From Allobosea sp. OK403 (lineage in GTDB: Bacteria > Pseudomonadota > Alphaproteobacteria > Rhizobiales > Beijerinckiaceae), in assembly GCF_900113835.1 (NCBI RefSeq), contig NZ_FOQV01000001.1:496001-560000 (forward strand): a DNA stretch of 64,000 nt, written 5' to 3'. Of the stretch, positions 34,677-44,628 are shown piece after piece; the stretch's first letter is position 1, and each line of letters begins with the position of its first letter. The translations under genes and the position numbers were made by a program. The notes beneath the pieces are model-generated. The model saw only the letters and a program-made list of their open reading frames with translations, was not told the DNA's origin and ran no database searches.

Positions 34677-36377
34677 TCACACGAAATCGAACCGGTCCAC
34701 GTCGACCAGCCCCTTGTCGGTAATCTTGAGATGCGGGATCACCGGCAGCGTCAGGAAGGCCACTTGCAGGAAGGGCTCCGCCAGCACGACGCCAAGCGCC
34801 TTGGCGGCGGCGCGCAGATCCTCAAGCCCATGCCTGACGGTCTCGAATGGCTGGTCGCTCATCAGCCCGGCGACCGGCAGCGCCAGCTCGGCCGTCACGA
34901 CGCCCCCATCGGCGACGGCGAAACCACCGCCGAGTTCGATCAATCGGTTGGCGGCGGCTGCCATCGAGGCTTCGTCGACGCCGACGACGCAGAGATTATG
35001 GCTGTCATGGCCGACCGACGAGGCGATGGCGCCATGCTTCATACCGAAGCCATGGACGAAGCCGGTGGCGATGCCGCCGGATTTGCCATGGCGTTCGATC
35101 ACTGTGACCTTGACCGCATCCTGCGCCAGATCGGGCAGCGCTTCGCCGCCGCGTGAGGGCAGAGCCATGCCTAGTCGCTCGGTGATGATGCGGCCGGGCA
35201 CGACGCCGATCACCGGTGTTTCGCCTTGGCGCGCCCGCGCCTTGAAATCCGCCGGCATGAGCTGCCGATTTTTGACACTGCCGAGCCCGACCGGTGCAAC
35301 CGGGATGCGATCTGCGAACAATGCGTCCTCGACCAGCCGGCCGCCGGCAAAGACCACCTTCGGATGGCAGGTTGCGAGATCGTCGAGCAGCACGATGTCG
35401 GCGCGTTTGCCCGGCCCGATGAAGCCGCGATCGAACAGTCCGAAGTTCCGCGCGGCCGAGAGCGTCGCGACGCGGTAAGTCGCCAGCACATCCGCGCCAT
35501 GGGCGATGGCGGTGCGGATCATGTAGTCGAGATGGCCTTCCTCGGCGATGTCGAGCGGATTGCGGTCATCGGTGCAGAAGGCGAGGAAGGGCGAGGCGTC
35601 GCGGCTGATCAGCGGGATCAGCGCATGCAGATCCTTCGAGACCGAGCCTTCGCGGATCAGGATGGCCATGCCCTTGGCGAGCTTTTCACGGGCCTCGTCG
35701 GCGGTCGTGGTTTCATGGTCGGTGCGGATACCGGCCGAGAGATAGCCGTTGAGATCCATCCCGCGCACAAGCGGCGCGTGGCCGTCGATATGCCGGTGCG
35801 AAAAGGCTTCAAGCTTGGCCAGGCAGCCGGGATCGCGATGCAGCACGCCCGGAAAATTCATGAACTCGGCCAGCCCGATCACCTTGGGGTGATCCATCAA
35901 GGCAACCAGATCGGGGGCTTCCAGCCGCGCACCGGCGGTCTCCAGATGGGTCGCCGGCACACAGCTCGAGAGCTGGACGCGCAGATCCATGCGCATCGCC
36001 TCGGCGCAGGCCAGGAAATAACGGATGCCCTCGACGCCCAGCACATTGGCGATCTCATGGGGATCGCAAATCGCGGTCGTCACGCCATGGGGCAGCACGC
36101 AGCGCTCGAATTCGAGCGGCGTCACCAGCGAGGATTCGACATGCAGATGCGTGTCGATGAAGCCCGGCACGGCGATGAGGCCGGATGCATCGACCTCGAC
36201 CTTGCCCTGATAGGAGCCATAGGTGCCGACGACGGTGTCGCCGCAGAGCGCGATATCGGTCCTGGTCAGCCCGCCTGTGACGAGGTCGAGGAGCCGCGCG
36301 CCGCGGATGACGAGGTCGGCCGGCTCGTCGCCGCGTCCCTGGGCAATCCGGCGGGCGAGGGTTGCGGCGTCGGTCAT
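34677..36377 (-). CDS. ade: Adenine deaminase
   Basis: Amidohydrolase converting adenine to hypoxanthine and ammonia in purine salvage. 566 residues from the ATG at 36377. The metal motif [38 protein letters not shown], and the later [11 protein letters not shown]sp segment are intact, and the C-terminal domain has the [12 protein letters not shown] and [10 protein letters not shown] features specific to this family. Single gene, divergent from the palindrome and GIY-YIG gene. Confidence 0.93.
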   Translation of the reverse strand: MTDAATLARRIAQGRGDEPADLVIRGARLLDLVTGGLTRTDIALCGDTVVGTYGSYQGKVEVDASGLIAVPGFIDTHLHVESSLVTPLEFERCVLPHGVTTAICDPHEIANVLGVEGIRYFLACAEAMRMDLRVQLSSCVPATHLETAGARLEAPDLVALMDHPKVIGLAEFMNFPGVLHRDPGCLAKLEAFSHRHIDGHAPLVRGMDLNGYLSAGIRTDHETTTADEAREKLAKGMAILIREGSVSKDLHALIPLISRDASPFLAFCTDDRNPLDIAEEGHLDYMIRTAIAHGADVLATYRVATLSAARNFGLFDRGFIGPGKRADIVLLDDLATCHPKVVFAGGRLVEDALFADRIPVAPVGLGSVKNRQLMPADFKARARQGETPVIGVVPGRIITERLGMALPSRGGEALPDLAQDAVKVTVIERHGKSGGIATGFVHGFGMKHGAIASSVGHDSHNLCVVGVDEASMAAAANRLIELGGGFAVADGGVVTAELALPVAGLMSDQPFETVRHGLEDLRAAAKALGVVLAEPFLQVAFLTLPVIPHLKITDKGLVDVDRFDFV

Positions 36378-36466
36378 GGCGCTGATTCCGTATGGCAGGG
36401 ATGCGGAAGCCTGCACGCAGCCCGGCGGATTGTCGACTTGGAGGCCGCGTGTGCAAAACTACGAGG

Positions 36467-36613
36467 TCGTCCCGGGCAAGCGGCGTAGCCGCGCCGACCC
36501 GGGACCCATTCCGGAACATTGGCAAGTTATGTCTCAGCAGCCGCTGTCCGGCTCTTGCAATGCACCGTTCCGGAATGGGTCCCGGGTCTGCGCTTCGCTT
36601 CGCCCGGGACGAC
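36467..36613. repeat. Long interrupted palindrome (REP-type)
   Basis: Outer arms GTCGTCCCGGGC (36467-36478) and GCCCGGGACGAC (36602-36613); inner 22-bp arms 36496-36517 and 36567-36588, perfect, around GACCCGGGACCCATTCCGGA. The ~50-bp centre is unpaired. It fills the space between ade and the GIY-YIG gene. Confidence 0.8.
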
Positions 36614-36632
36614 AGTGCACTATGATGCAATC

Positions 36633-36917
36633 ATGTGGGTCTATCTTCTCGCGAGCAAGAAAGGCGGCACGCTTTATGTGGGCGTGACCAATTCGTTGTC
36701 GCGCCGCATTCTGGAGCACCGAGAAGGACGAGGTTCAGAGTTCGCTAGCCGCTACCGAGCGTTGCGCCTCGTCTACGCCGAGCATTACGAGACCCCCGAG
36801 GAAGCCATCGCGCAGGAAAAGCGCATCAAGCATTGGCGTCGACGCTGGAAGATCGAACTGATTGAGCGCTCCAATCCCGATTGGAATGATCTATACCCCA
36901 CGACGCATCTCGATTGA
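36633..36917 (+). CDS. GIY-YIG nuclease superfamily protein
   Basis: 94-residue single-domain GIY-YIG protein of the YhbQ/UPF0213-like kind: VYLLASKKGGTLYVGVTNSL (the two half-motifs are VYLL and LYVG), the following Arg in SLSRRILEHREG, and the later Glu/Lys in EAIAQEKRIKHW. The start at 36633 begins the domain; the longer upstream frame only translates the palindrome. Such small GIY-YIG proteins are thought to be DNA-structure nucleases but are poorly characterised. Lies 20 bp after a long palindrome. Confidence 0.88.
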   Translation: MWVYLLASKKGGTLYVGVTNSLSRRILEHREGRGSEFASRYRALRLVYAEHYETPEEAIAQEKRIKHWRRRWKIELIERSNPDWNDLYPTTHLD

Positions 36918-36938
36918 GCGAGCATTCTGGAGACCGCG

Positions 36939-37637
36939 ATGAAACTCACCTGGTACGGCCATTCCGCTTTTCGCGCCGAGATCGACGGCGCTGTCATCCT
37001 GATCGATCCTTTCTTCACCGGGAATCCGGCTTTCGAAGGCGACATCGCCGCGATCTCGCAGGGCGTGAGCCATATCGTCGTCACGCACGGCCATGGCGAC
37101 CATGTTGGTGACACGCTCGCCATCGCCGAGAAGACCGGCGCGACGGTCATCACCAACTACGACCTCGCTATGCATCTGGCCTCGAACGGGCTGAAGAACT
37201 TCCAGCCGATGAACACCGGCGGCAGCGTCGATCTCGGCCCGTTCAGCGTGACGCTGGTACGGGCCGATCATTCGGCAGGCATGGGCGAAGGCGGCGTCAA
37301 CGTGCCCGTTGGCAATGCCAATGGCGCGATCATCAAGGCAAGGGGCGAGAAGACGCTCTGGCACATGGGCGACACCGACATCTTCTCCGACATGGCGCTG
37401 CTTGCCGAGATCCACGGCGTCGAAGCCTGCATCTGCCCGATCGGAGATCGCTTCACCATGGGCGGCAAGGTCGCGGCGCTCGCCATGACCCGCTTCGTCA
37501 AGCCGAAACTCGCGATTCCCTGCCATTACGGCACCTTCCCGATCATCGACGCCAATGCCGATGCGTTCGTGGCGGGGTTGAAGGGCAGCAACGTGCAGGC
37601 GCTGGTGCCGAAGAAGGGCGAAGCGGTTTCGCTTTGA
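36939..37637 (+). CDS. UPF0173-type metallo-beta-lactamase-fold hydrolase
   Basis: 232-residue MBL-fold protein with the zinc motif THGHGDH (His50, His52, Asp54, His55), HSAGMGEGG (third His), GDTDIFSD (bridging Asp) and CHYGTFP (final His). Length and motifs match the UPF0173 metal-dependent hydrolase group. Substrate unknown. It follows the GIY-YIG gene by 21 bp and may share its transcript; a hairpin follows. Confidence 0.9.
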   Translation: MKLTWYGHSAFRAEIDGAVILIDPFFTGNPAFEGDIAAISQGVSHIVVTHGHGDHVGDTLAIAEKTGATVITNYDLAMHLASNGLKNFQPMNTGGSVDLGPFSVTLVRADHSAGMGEGGVNVPVGNANGAIIKARGEKTLWHMGDTDIFSDMALLAEIHGVEACICPIGDRFTMGGKVAALAMTRFVKPKLAIPCHYGTFPIIDANADAFVAGLKGSNVQALVPKKGEAVSL

Positions 37638-37669
37638 TCAGTCAGTCATTACTGACTTACGTGTTTGAC

Positions 37670-37702
37670 GCCCGCGCGCTATAGCGCGGGCAAATCATTT
37701 TT
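37670..37702 (+). terminator. Possible terminator between the MBL hydrolase gene and gatC
   Basis: Stem GCCCGCGC / GCGCGGGC (37670-37677 and 37684-37691) with loop GCTATA, then AAATCATTTTT. The T run is interrupted and close to the gatC ribosome-binding site, so it may also be a leader structure. Confidence 0.5.
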
Positions 37703-37714
37703 CAGGAGCCCGCC

Positions 37715-38002
37715 ATGTCGGTCGACCTCGCCACCGTCAAGCGCGTCGCGCATCTCGCGCGCATTGCCGTTCCGGAAGCCGATCTGCCCAAGCTGCAAGG
37801 CGAGCTCAACGCGATCCTTGGCTTCGTCGAGCAGTTGAACGAGGTCGATGTCGCGGGCGTCGAGCCGATGACCTCGGTGACGCCGATGGCGATGAAGCTG
37901 CGGGCCGACATCGTGAATGACGGCGAGATCGCCGACACGATCGTCGCCAACGCGCCGGCGTCCGAAGACAATTATTTCATGGTGCCTAAGGTGATCGAAT
38001 GA
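37715..38002 (+). CDS. gatC: Asp-tRNA(Asn)/Glu-tRNA(Gln) amidotransferase subunit C
   Basis: 95-residue linker subunit of the GatCAB amidotransferase, which makes Gln-tRNA(Gln) and Asn-tRNA(Asn) from misacylated precursors. N-terminal [14 protein letters not shown] and central [22 protein letters not shown] are typical. CAGGAG precedes the ATG. Its last codons and TGA lie in a 15-bp perfect hairpin (37992-38027). gatA follows after 86 bp. Confidence 0.96.
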   Translation: MSVDLATVKRVAHLARIAVPEADLPKLQGELNAILGFVEQLNEVDVAGVEPMTSVTPMAMKLRADIVNDGEIADTIVANAPASEDNYFMVPKVIE

Positions 38003-38027
38003 GCGGCTGAGACCGCTCATTCGATCA
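37992..38027. repeat. Perfect 15-bp hairpin spanning the gatC stop codon
   Basis: TGATCGAATGAGCGG (37992-38006) pairs with CCGCTCATTCGATCA (38013-38027) across the loop CTGAGA. The left arm is gatC coding sequence including its TGA. The right arm is an exact inverted copy in the spacer. No T run follows, so it is unlikely to be a simple terminator and may set RNA stability between gatC and gatA. Confidence 0.7.
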
Positions 38028-38088
38028 TCCTCGGGGGCGCGAAGCGCAACCCGGGGATCTCCTGACGTTTGCTGAACGGATATCCCAC

Positions 38089-39603
38089 GTGACCGATCTC
38101 ACCCGCCTGACCCTGACCGAGGCCCGCGATGGGCTGAAGGCGAAGACCTTTTCCGCAACCGAGATCACCAAGGCCCATATCGCCTCGGTCGAGAAGGCGC
38201 GCGCGCTCAACGCCTATGTGCTGGAGACGCCCGAGCATGCCCTGAAGCAGGCGGCCGCCTCGGATGCGAAGCTTGCGAAAGGCGAGGGCGGCCCGCTTGA
38301 GGGCCTGCCGCTCGGCATCAAGGATCTGTTCGCGACGCAGGGCGTACGCACCACGGCCTGCTCGAAGATCCTCGGCAATTTCGTGCCGGCCTATGAATCG
38401 ACGGTGTCGAGCCAGCTTTGGCGCGACGGCGCGGTCATGCTCGGCAAGCTCAACAACGACGAATTCGCCATGGGCTCGTCGAACGAGACCTCGGCCTTCG
38501 GCCCCGTGGTCAACCCGTGGCGCCGCAAGGGCTCGAATGTCGGGGCAGGGGCGACTGGCGCGATCGAGGGCGCCCATCTCGTTCCCGGCGGCTCGTCGGG
38601 CGGCTCGGCTTCGGCCGTCGCGGCCGATCTCTGCCTGGCTGCGACCGCGACCGACACCGGCGGTTCGATCCGCCAGCCCGCCGCCTTTACCGGTACGGTC
38701 GGCATCAAGCCGACCTATGGCCGCTGCTCGCGCTGGGGCATCGTCGCCTTCGCCTCCTCGCTCGACCAGGCCGGGCCGATCGGCAAGACGGTGCGCGACT
38801 GCGCCGTGATGCTGCGTTCCATGGCGGGCCACGACCCCAAGGACACGACCTCGGTCGATATGGCCGTACCGGATTATGAGAAGGCCGCCGGCCGCTCCGT
38901 GAAGGGCATGAAGATCGGCATTCCCCGGGAGTATCGGCTCGAAGGGCTCAATTCCGAGATCGATGCGCTCTGGCAGAAGGGCATCGACTGGCTGAAGGCG
39001 GCCGGCGCCGAGATCGTCGAGATCTCGCTGCCGCATACGAAATACGCGTTGCCAGCCTATTACATCGTTGCCCCGGCAGAGGCCTCGTCCAATCTCGCGC
39101 GCTATGACGGCGTCCGCTACGGCCTGCGCGAGCAGGGCCGCGATATCGTCGAGATGTATGAGAAGACCCGCGCCGAAGGCTTCGGCGCTGAGGTCAAGCG
39201 CCGCATCATGATCGGCACCTATGTGCTCTCGGCCGGCTATTACGACGCCTATTATCTGCGCGCCCAGAAGGTCCGCACCCTGATCAAGCGCGATTTCGAC
39301 CAGGCCTATGCCGCCGGCATCGACGCCGTGCTGACGCCGGCGACGCCGTCGGCGGCTTTCGGCATCGGCGAGAAGGGCTCGGCCGACCCGGTCGAGATGT
39401 ATCTCAACGACATCTTCACGGTGACGGTGAACATGGCTGGCCTGCCCGGCATCGCCGTGCCGGCGGGGCTGGACAGCCAGGGGCTGCCGCTGGGCCTTCA
39501 GCTCATCGGCCGGCCCTTCGACGAGGAGACGCTGTTCTCGCTCGGGCAGGTGATCGAGGACGCGGCCGGACGTTTCCCTGTGAGCGAGCGCTGGTGGGGC
39601 TGA
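38089..39603 (+). CDS. gatA: Asp-tRNA(Asn)/Glu-tRNA(Gln) amidotransferase subunit A
   Basis: Amidase that frees ammonia from glutamine or asparagine for the GatB kinase site. 504 residues with a GTG start at 38089. The Ser-cisSer-Lys triad is visible: Lys in LGIKDLF, cis-Ser and the nucleophilic region in [16 protein letters not shown], and TGGSIRQPA. Its stop overlaps the chorismate mutase ATG (TGATG). Confidence 0.97.
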   Translation: MTDLTRLTLTEARDGLKAKTFSATEITKAHIASVEKARALNAYVLETPEHALKQAAASDAKLAKGEGGPLEGLPLGIKDLFATQGVRTTACSKILGNFVPAYESTVSSQLWRDGAVMLGKLNNDEFAMGSSNETSAFGPVVNPWRRKGSNVGAGATGAIEGAHLVPGGSSGGSASAVAADLCLAATATDTGGSIRQPAAFTGTVGIKPTYGRCSRWGIVAFASSLDQAGPIGKTVRDCAVMLRSMAGHDPKDTTSVDMAVPDYEKAAGRSVKGMKIGIPREYRLEGLNSEIDALWQKGIDWLKAAGAEIVEISLPHTKYALPAYYIVAPAEASSNLARYDGVRYGLREQGRDIVEMYEKTRAEGFGAEVKRRIMIGTYVLSAGYYDAYYLRAQKVRTLIKRDFDQAYAAGIDAVLTPATPSAAFGIGEKGSADPVEMYLNDIFTVTVNMAGLPGIAVPAGLDSQGLPLGLQLIGRPFDEETLFSLGQVIEDAAGRFPVSERWWG

Positions 39604-39905
39604 TGGCGGACCGCGATCTTCTCAAGGTTCCTGCTCTCGCGGGGCTGAGGCGGGAGATCGACGCCATCGATGCCGAGCTCGTGGCGCTGCTGCGCCGGCG
39701 GCTCGACGTCGTCGAGCGCGTGCTGGTGGTCAAGCGCGGCGACGGCCTGCCGGCGAACATACCGGAGCGGGTCGAGCAGGTGGTCGAGACCGTCAGGGAA
39801 AGGGCGCAGGAGGCGGGGCTTCCGCCGGAACTGGCCGAGACCCTGTGGCGGCCGCTGATCGGCTGGACAATCGCCTATGAGGAAGGTCGCCTGACGCGGA
39901 TCTGA
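39603..39905 (+). CDS. AroQ-class chorismate mutase-family protein
   Basis: 100-residue all-helical protein of the chorismate mutase type II family: LRREIDAIDAELVALLRRRLDVVERV at the start and the final WRPLIGWTIAYEEGRL. The conserved Lys in LVVKRG aligns with the active-site loop. The middle NIPERVEQVVETVRERAQ is closer to PchB-like isochorismate-pyruvate lyases than to fused PheA mutases, so the actual reaction is uncertain. It is translationally coupled to gatA and followed by a strong terminator. Confidence 0.85.
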   Translation: MADRDLLKVPALAGLRREIDAIDAELVALLRRRLDVVERVLVVKRGDGLPANIPERVEQVVETVRERAQEAGLPPELAETLWRPLIGWTIAYEEGRLTRI

Positions 39906-39941
39906 TCTAAGAGTTCGGCGCGACCGACGCCATCAAACGGA

Positions 39942-39980
39942 AAGGGCCTTCCGCGCTGTGCGCGGAAGGCCCTTCTTTTG
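39942..39980. terminator. Bidirectional intrinsic terminator
   Basis: Fourteen-pair perfect stem AAGGGCCTTCCGCG (39942-39955) and CGCGGAAGGCCCTT (39961-39974) with loop CTGTG, followed by CTTTTG. It lies between the convergent chorismate mutase and RND permease genes and can serve both. Confidence 0.85.
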
Positions 39981-42900
39981 TCAGTGTGTGGGCTGTGCTG
40001 TGTGAGGCGTCGGGGTGACTGCCCTCTTCTTGCCGCGGAGCTCCGCCAGCCAACGCACGATGACGTAGAACGCCGGAGTGAAGATCAGACCGAAGAAGGT
40101 CACGCCGATCATGCCCGAGAACACCGCGACGCCGAGCACCTGGCGCATCTCCGCGCCAGCGCCGATCGAGATCGTCAAGGGCAGCACGCCGAGGATGAAG
40201 GCGAGCGAGGTCATCAGGATCGGCCGCAACCGGGTCCTGGCCGCGGCGACCGCGGCTTCACGCCGGTTCATGCCCTCGTCTTCGGCTTGCCTGGCGAACT
40301 CGACGATCAGGATCGCGTTCTTCGCGGCCAGGCCGACGAGCACGACGAGACCGATATCGACCAGCACGTTGCGGTCGAAGCCCTTGTAGCCGACGCCGAT
40401 CATCGCCGCGAGAATACACATCGGCACGATCAGGATGACCGCGAGCGGCAAGGTCCAGCTCTCATACAGCGCCGCCAGCAGCAGGAAGACGAAGACGACG
40501 GCGAGACCGAAGGCGATGATCGCGGTATTGCCGGCGAGCTTCTCCTGCAGCGCAATCTCGGTCCATTCGAAGCCGAAGCCGGTCGGTAGCACTTGGCTCG
40601 CGATCTTCTCCACGGCTGCGATGCCCTGTCCCGTCGAGTAGCCGCGCGCCATCGAAAGCTGCACCTCGGCTGCCGGATAGAGGTTGTAGCGCGGCACGCG
40701 ATAGGCGCCGGTCGTGTTCGAGAAAGTCGCGACCGAGCCTATCGGCACCATCTCGCCATCGGCATTGCGCGTCTTCAGGGCGGCGACGTCACGGACGTCG
40801 AGCCGATAGGGGTTGTCGGCCTGTGCCGTCACCCGGAAGGTGCGGCCGAGGATATTGAAGTCGTTGACATAGGCCGAGCCCATATAGATCGACAGGGTCT
40901 CGAACACACGCGTCACCGGCACACCGAGCATTTCCGCCTTGGTCCGGTCGATATCGGCAAAGATCTGCGGCGTTTTGGTCGAGAACAGGGTGAAGGGCTG
41001 CTGGATGCCCGGAGAGTGCCCTGCTGTTCCCGCCACGGCCCAGGTCGCGCCTTCCAGCGCCGCGAGGCCGCGTCCACTGCGATCCTGAACATAGCCCTTG
41101 AGACCGCCGCCATTGCCGATGCCGGGAACGGCCGGAGGCTCGATCACCAGGGAGAAGGCCTCGTTGATCTGGAACAGCTGGGTGCGCAGGTCGTTGAGGA
41201 TGCCTTGGGTCGTCAGGCCAGCCTTGGCCCGTTCCCTGAAGTCCGAGAGGGTGACGAAGGCGACGCCGGCATTGGGCGCCAGGGTGAAGGTCGCGCCATC
41301 AAGACCGGCAAACGCAACCGCATGAGCAACGCCAGGTCGCTTCAGCAGCATGTCTGTCGCTTTGCGGATGACCGCGTCCGTTCGCGGCAGCGAGGAACCC
41401 GCAGGAAGCTGGAAGACGGCGATGAAGTAGCCGCGGTCGAGCTGCGGCACCAGGCCTGTCGGGATTGCAACGAGGCGCTGGCCGGCGACCGCGATCAAGG
41501 CGGCATAGACCAGAAGCATCAGGACGCTGACGCGAATGAGACGCGAAGTCACCGCGCCATAGCCGCGCGAGAGCCAGTCGAAACCCTTGTTGAAATACTT
41601 GAAGAACCAGCGGATCGGCGCGCCGAGCGCTGCGATGAACCCCTTCGGCTCCTCATGGCTGTGCGGCTTCAGCAGGATCGCCGACAGCGCCGGCGACAGC
41701 GTCAGCGAGACGAAGCACGAGATCATCGTCGAGGCTGCGATGGTCACCGCGAACTGCTGGTAGAACGTGCCTTGCAGACCGGTGATGAAGGCGGTCGGGA
41801 TGAACACGGCGCAAAGCACGAGGGCGATCGCCAGCAGGGCGCCGCCGACCTCGTCCATGGTCTTGTGCGCCGCGTCCTTGGCGCTCATCCCTTGCGCGAG
41901 ATAACGCTCGACATTCTCGACGACGACGATGGCATCGTCGACGACGATGCCGATCGCCAGCACGAGGGCGAGCAGCGAGATCGTGTTGAACGAGATCCCG
42001 ACCGCGCTCATGATCAGGAAGGTGCCGACCAGCGAAACCGGAATGGCGATGATCGGGATGATCGCGGCGCGCCAGGTCTGCAGGAACAGGATCACGACGA
42101 TGACGACGAGCACGATCGCCTCGAGCAGCGTCTGCACGACCGCGGAGACGGATTCCCCGATAAATTCCGTCGGATTGTAGACGATCCGGTATTCAAGCCC
42201 GCCCGGGAAGTCCTTCGACAACGTCTGCATCGTCTTGATGAGGGATTCGGAGGCCGCGAGCGCGTTTGAGCCCGGACGCTGGAAGACACCGATCGCGACC
42301 GCTTCCTTGTTGTCGAGATAGGAGTTCGACAGGTAATCCTGCGCACCGAGTTCGACGCGAGCGACGTCGCGGACGCGGATCGTGCCGCCATCGGCGTCGG
42401 AGCGCACGACGATGTCGTAGAACTCTTCGATGCTGGTGAGACGTCCGAGCGTATTGACCGATAGCTGGAAGGCGCCGTCCGACTTGGCCGGTGGCTGGTT
42501 GATCGCGCCCGCCGCGACCTGAATGTTGGCGGCGCGGATCGCGGCGACGACATCGCCGGCGGTCAGGTTGCGCGACGCGACCTTGGCGGGATCGAGCCAG
42601 ACCCGCATCGAGTAATCACGCGCGCCGAAGACCTGGACGTCGCCGACGCCATCGACACGGGTCAGCACGTCCTTGACGTTGAGCGTGGTGTAGTTCGAGA
42701 CATATTGCTGGTCGCGCGAGCCGTCGGGCGACAGCATGTGGATGACCATCAGGAAGTCGGGCGAGGCCTTGCGGACCTGCAGGCCAAGCGTGCGCACATC
42801 CTGAGGCAGGCGCGGCTCGGCCGCGGAGACGCGGTTCTGCACCAGCACCTGAGCCTGGTCGACATCGGTGCCGGCCTTGAACACGACGCTGATCGTGACG

Positions 42901-43169
42901 CGCCCGTCGCCGGTCGATTGCGACGAAATATAGAGCATGTCGTCGACGCCGTTGACCTCCTGCTCGATCGGGGCCGCGACCGTCGAGGCGACGACCTCGG
43001 CCGAGGCGCCGGGATAGGTCGCCGTGATCGTGACCGTCGGCGGGGCGATCTCGGGATATTCGGCGATCGGCAGACCGCGCTGGGCGATCGCGCCCGCGAT
43101 GGTCAGAAGGATCGACAGCACGGTCGCGAAGATCGGCCGGTCGATGAAGAAATGCGCGAAACGGAACAT
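39981..43169 (-). CDS. RND multidrug efflux permease (AcrB/MexB, HAE1 family)
   Basis: 1062-residue inner-membrane proton/drug antiporter with two six-TM halves and two large periplasmic loops. N-terminal FFIDRPIFATVLSIL, the porter-domain start PIAEYPEIAPPTVTI, and the TM4 proton-relay Asp pair in GIVVDDAIVVVENVER are intact. It follows the adaptor gene by 71 bp on the same strand. No outer-membrane factor is encoded here, so it presumably uses a TolC-like channel from elsewhere. Substrates cannot be read from sequence. Confidence 0.95.
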   Translation of the reverse strand: MFRFAHFFIDRPIFATVLSILLTIAGAIAQRGLPIAEYPEIAPPTVTITATYPGASAEVVASTVAAPIEQEVNGVDDMLYISSQSTGDGRVTISVVFKAGTDVDQAQVLVQNRVSAAEPRLPQDVRTLGLQVRKASPDFLMVIHMLSPDGSRDQQYVSNYTTLNVKDVLTRVDGVGDVQVFGARDYSMRVWLDPAKVASRNLTAGDVVAAIRAANIQVAAGAINQPPAKSDGAFQLSVNTLGRLTSIEEFYDIVVRSDADGGTIRVRDVARVELGAQDYLSNSYLDNKEAVAIGVFQRPGSNALAASESLIKTMQTLSKDFPGGLEYRIVYNPTEFIGESVSAVVQTLLEAIVLVVIVVILFLQTWRAAIIPIIAIPVSLVGTFLIMSAVGISFNTISLLALVLAIGIVVDDAIVVVENVERYLAQGMSAKDAAHKTMDEVGGALLAIALVLCAVFIPTAFITGLQGTFYQQFAVTIAASTMISCFVSLTLSPALSAILLKPHSHEEPKGFIAALGAPIRWFFKYFNKGFDWLSRGYGAVTSRLIRVSVLMLLVYAALIAVAGQRLVAIPTGLVPQLDRGYFIAVFQLPAGSSLPRTDAVIRKATDMLLKRPGVAHAVAFAGLDGATFTLAPNAGVAFVTLSDFRERAKAGLTTQGILNDLRTQLFQINEAFSLVIEPPAVPGIGNGGGLKGYVQDRSGRGLAALEGATWAVAGTAGHSPGIQQPFTLFSTKTPQIFADIDRTKAEMLGVPVTRVFETLSIYMGSAYVNDFNILGRTFRVTAQADNPYRLDVRDVAALKTRNADGEMVPIGSVATFSNTTGAYRVPRYNLYPAAEVQLSMARGYSTGQGIAAVEKIASQVLPTGFGFEWTEIALQEKLAGNTAIIAFGLAVVFVFLLLAALYESWTLPLAVILIVPMCILAAMIGVGYKGFDRNVLVDIGLVVLVGLAAKNAILIVEFARQAEDEGMNRREAAVAAARTRLRPILMTSLAFILGVLPLTISIGAGAEMRQVLGVAVFSGMIGVTFFGLIFTPAFYVIVRWLAELRGKKRAVTPTPHTAQPTH

Positions 43170-43240
43170 GGGCGTTTCCTGGCCGGAAGGCAGGGCGGAC
43201 GGCGAAGTGCCGTCCGTGGCTCAGATCGGGTGGCGAACGG

Positions 43241-44398
43241 TCAGTTCGTAGCGGTCGGCTTGATCTCGCCGGGTTGTGGCGTCACCGTCCCGCCCGGCCG
43301 CACCATCGGGTTGGCGAGGCCGCCGATGATGACCTGGTCGGTGGGGCTGAGGCCCTCGCGGATGACGCGGAGGCCATCGGTGATCTGGCCGAGCACGACG
43401 GGCTTGGGCACGACCTTGTTCTCGGGGCCAACGGTCATGACGATCTTGCTGGCCTGGTCGGAGACGATGACGGTGTCGGGCACGAGCAAGGCATCGGCCT
43501 CGCCGGCGAAGAGGCGCAGCCGCCCGAAGGTGCCCGGCGTCAGGAACTGGTCCTTGTTCTCGAACACGGCGCGGCCGCGGATGGTGCCGGAGCGGGCGTT
43601 CAGAGCATTGTCGACGAAGTCGATTTTGCCCCTGCGCTTCCACTCGTGCTCATCCGCCAAGCGCACCTCGGCTGGGCTGCCCTCGTTGCGGCTGGTGACC
43701 TTGCGAAGGTTTCCAGCTAGCCGCGAATAGCGCAGATAATCCGCCTCAGAGGTATCGAAGACGAAGTTGATCGGGTCGACGGCGACGATCGTGGTCAGCA
43801 GGGTCGCCCCCGATTGCCCGCCGGCGACAAGATTGCCCGGGTCGACACGCCGGTTGGAGATGCGGCCCGAGAGGGGCGCGCGCACCTGGGTCCATTCGAG
43901 GTTGAGCTCTGCCGTCTTGAGGTTGGCCTCGGCTCCCTGCAGGGTGCCGATCGCACTGTTGAGGTTGGCGCGGCGCTGGTCGATGTCGCGGGCCGTGATG
44001 GTGCGGTTCTGGGTCAGGCCCTCGGCGCGCTCGACCTCGTTCTGCGCCAGCTCGACCTGCGCCTTGGCGCGCGCCACATCGGCGCGCGAGACGTCGACCG
44101 AGAGCCGGTAGGGGCGCGGATCGATGGTGAAGAGCAGGTCGCCCTTCGTGACGAGATCGCCGTCACGGAAATGCAGCGAATCCAGGAAGCCCGAGACCCG
44201 GGCGCGAATTTCGACCTGTTCGCTTGCCTCGAAGCGGCCGGTATACTCGTCCCAGTTGGTGACGCGCTTGGCGAGTGGAGCCGAGACCTGCACGGGTGGC
44301 GCCGGCGGCGCACCCTGGGCGAGGGCCGCGGTGGCGGCAAAAGTCAGCGCGGCGGAAGCGAAGACGAGTCCGAAACCTGTGGCGCGGCGATATGTCAT
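43241..44398 (-). CDS. RND efflux periplasmic adaptor (membrane fusion protein)
   Basis: 385 residues. The N-terminal hydrophobic export segment ends near ALAQ. The lipoyl/barrel-sandwich halves are [20 protein letters not shown] and the later [17 protein letters not shown], flanking an alpha-helical hairpin with [15 protein letters not shown]. Beta-barrel and membrane-proximal domains follow ([17 protein letters not shown]). First gene of the adaptor-permease operon, divergent from gatB. No local regulator is seen; the 230-bp gap to gatB holds no gene I can support. Confidence 0.93.
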   Translation of the reverse strand: MTYRRATGFGLVFASAALTFAATAALAQGAPPAPPVQVSAPLAKRVTNWDEYTGRFEASEQVEIRARVSGFLDSLHFRDGDLVTKGDLLFTIDPRPYRLSVDVSRADVARAKAQVELAQNEVERAEGLTQNRTITARDIDQRRANLNSAIGTLQGAEANLKTAELNLEWTQVRAPLSGRISNRRVDPGNLVAGGQSGATLLTTIVAVDPINFVFDTSEADYLRYSRLAGNLRKVTSRNEGSPAEVRLADEHEWKRRGKIDFVDNALNARSGTIRGRAVFENKDQFLTPGTFGRLRLFAGEADALLVPDTVIVSDQASKIVMTVGPENKVVPKPVVLGQITDGLRVIREGLSPTDQVIIGGLANPMVRPGGTVTPQPGEIKPTATN

Positions 44399-44628
44399 GG
44401 ACGGACTCCGGAATAGCAGGACCGGCGCAACCAGCGAAGGTTTCCGGATTTTGCTGCAAGAAGGGGGGCGGACTGACGATTGTCAAGATCGTTCACTCGA
44501 CACTAAGGCCAACAAGGGGCAAATACGCCACAATACGGCCAAGTGGTGACAGGAGGGCAACAGCCGCTTGCCGGCCGCGCGCCGAAATCGTAACCCGTAG
44601 CCGAGATTTTCAAGTCGAAAGAGCCAAG

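Noticed and set aside
36519..36632. An N-terminal extension of the GIY-YIG protein read through the upstream palindrome
   Set aside because: The domain begins right at the ATG at 36633, and the extension encodes only repeat sequence.
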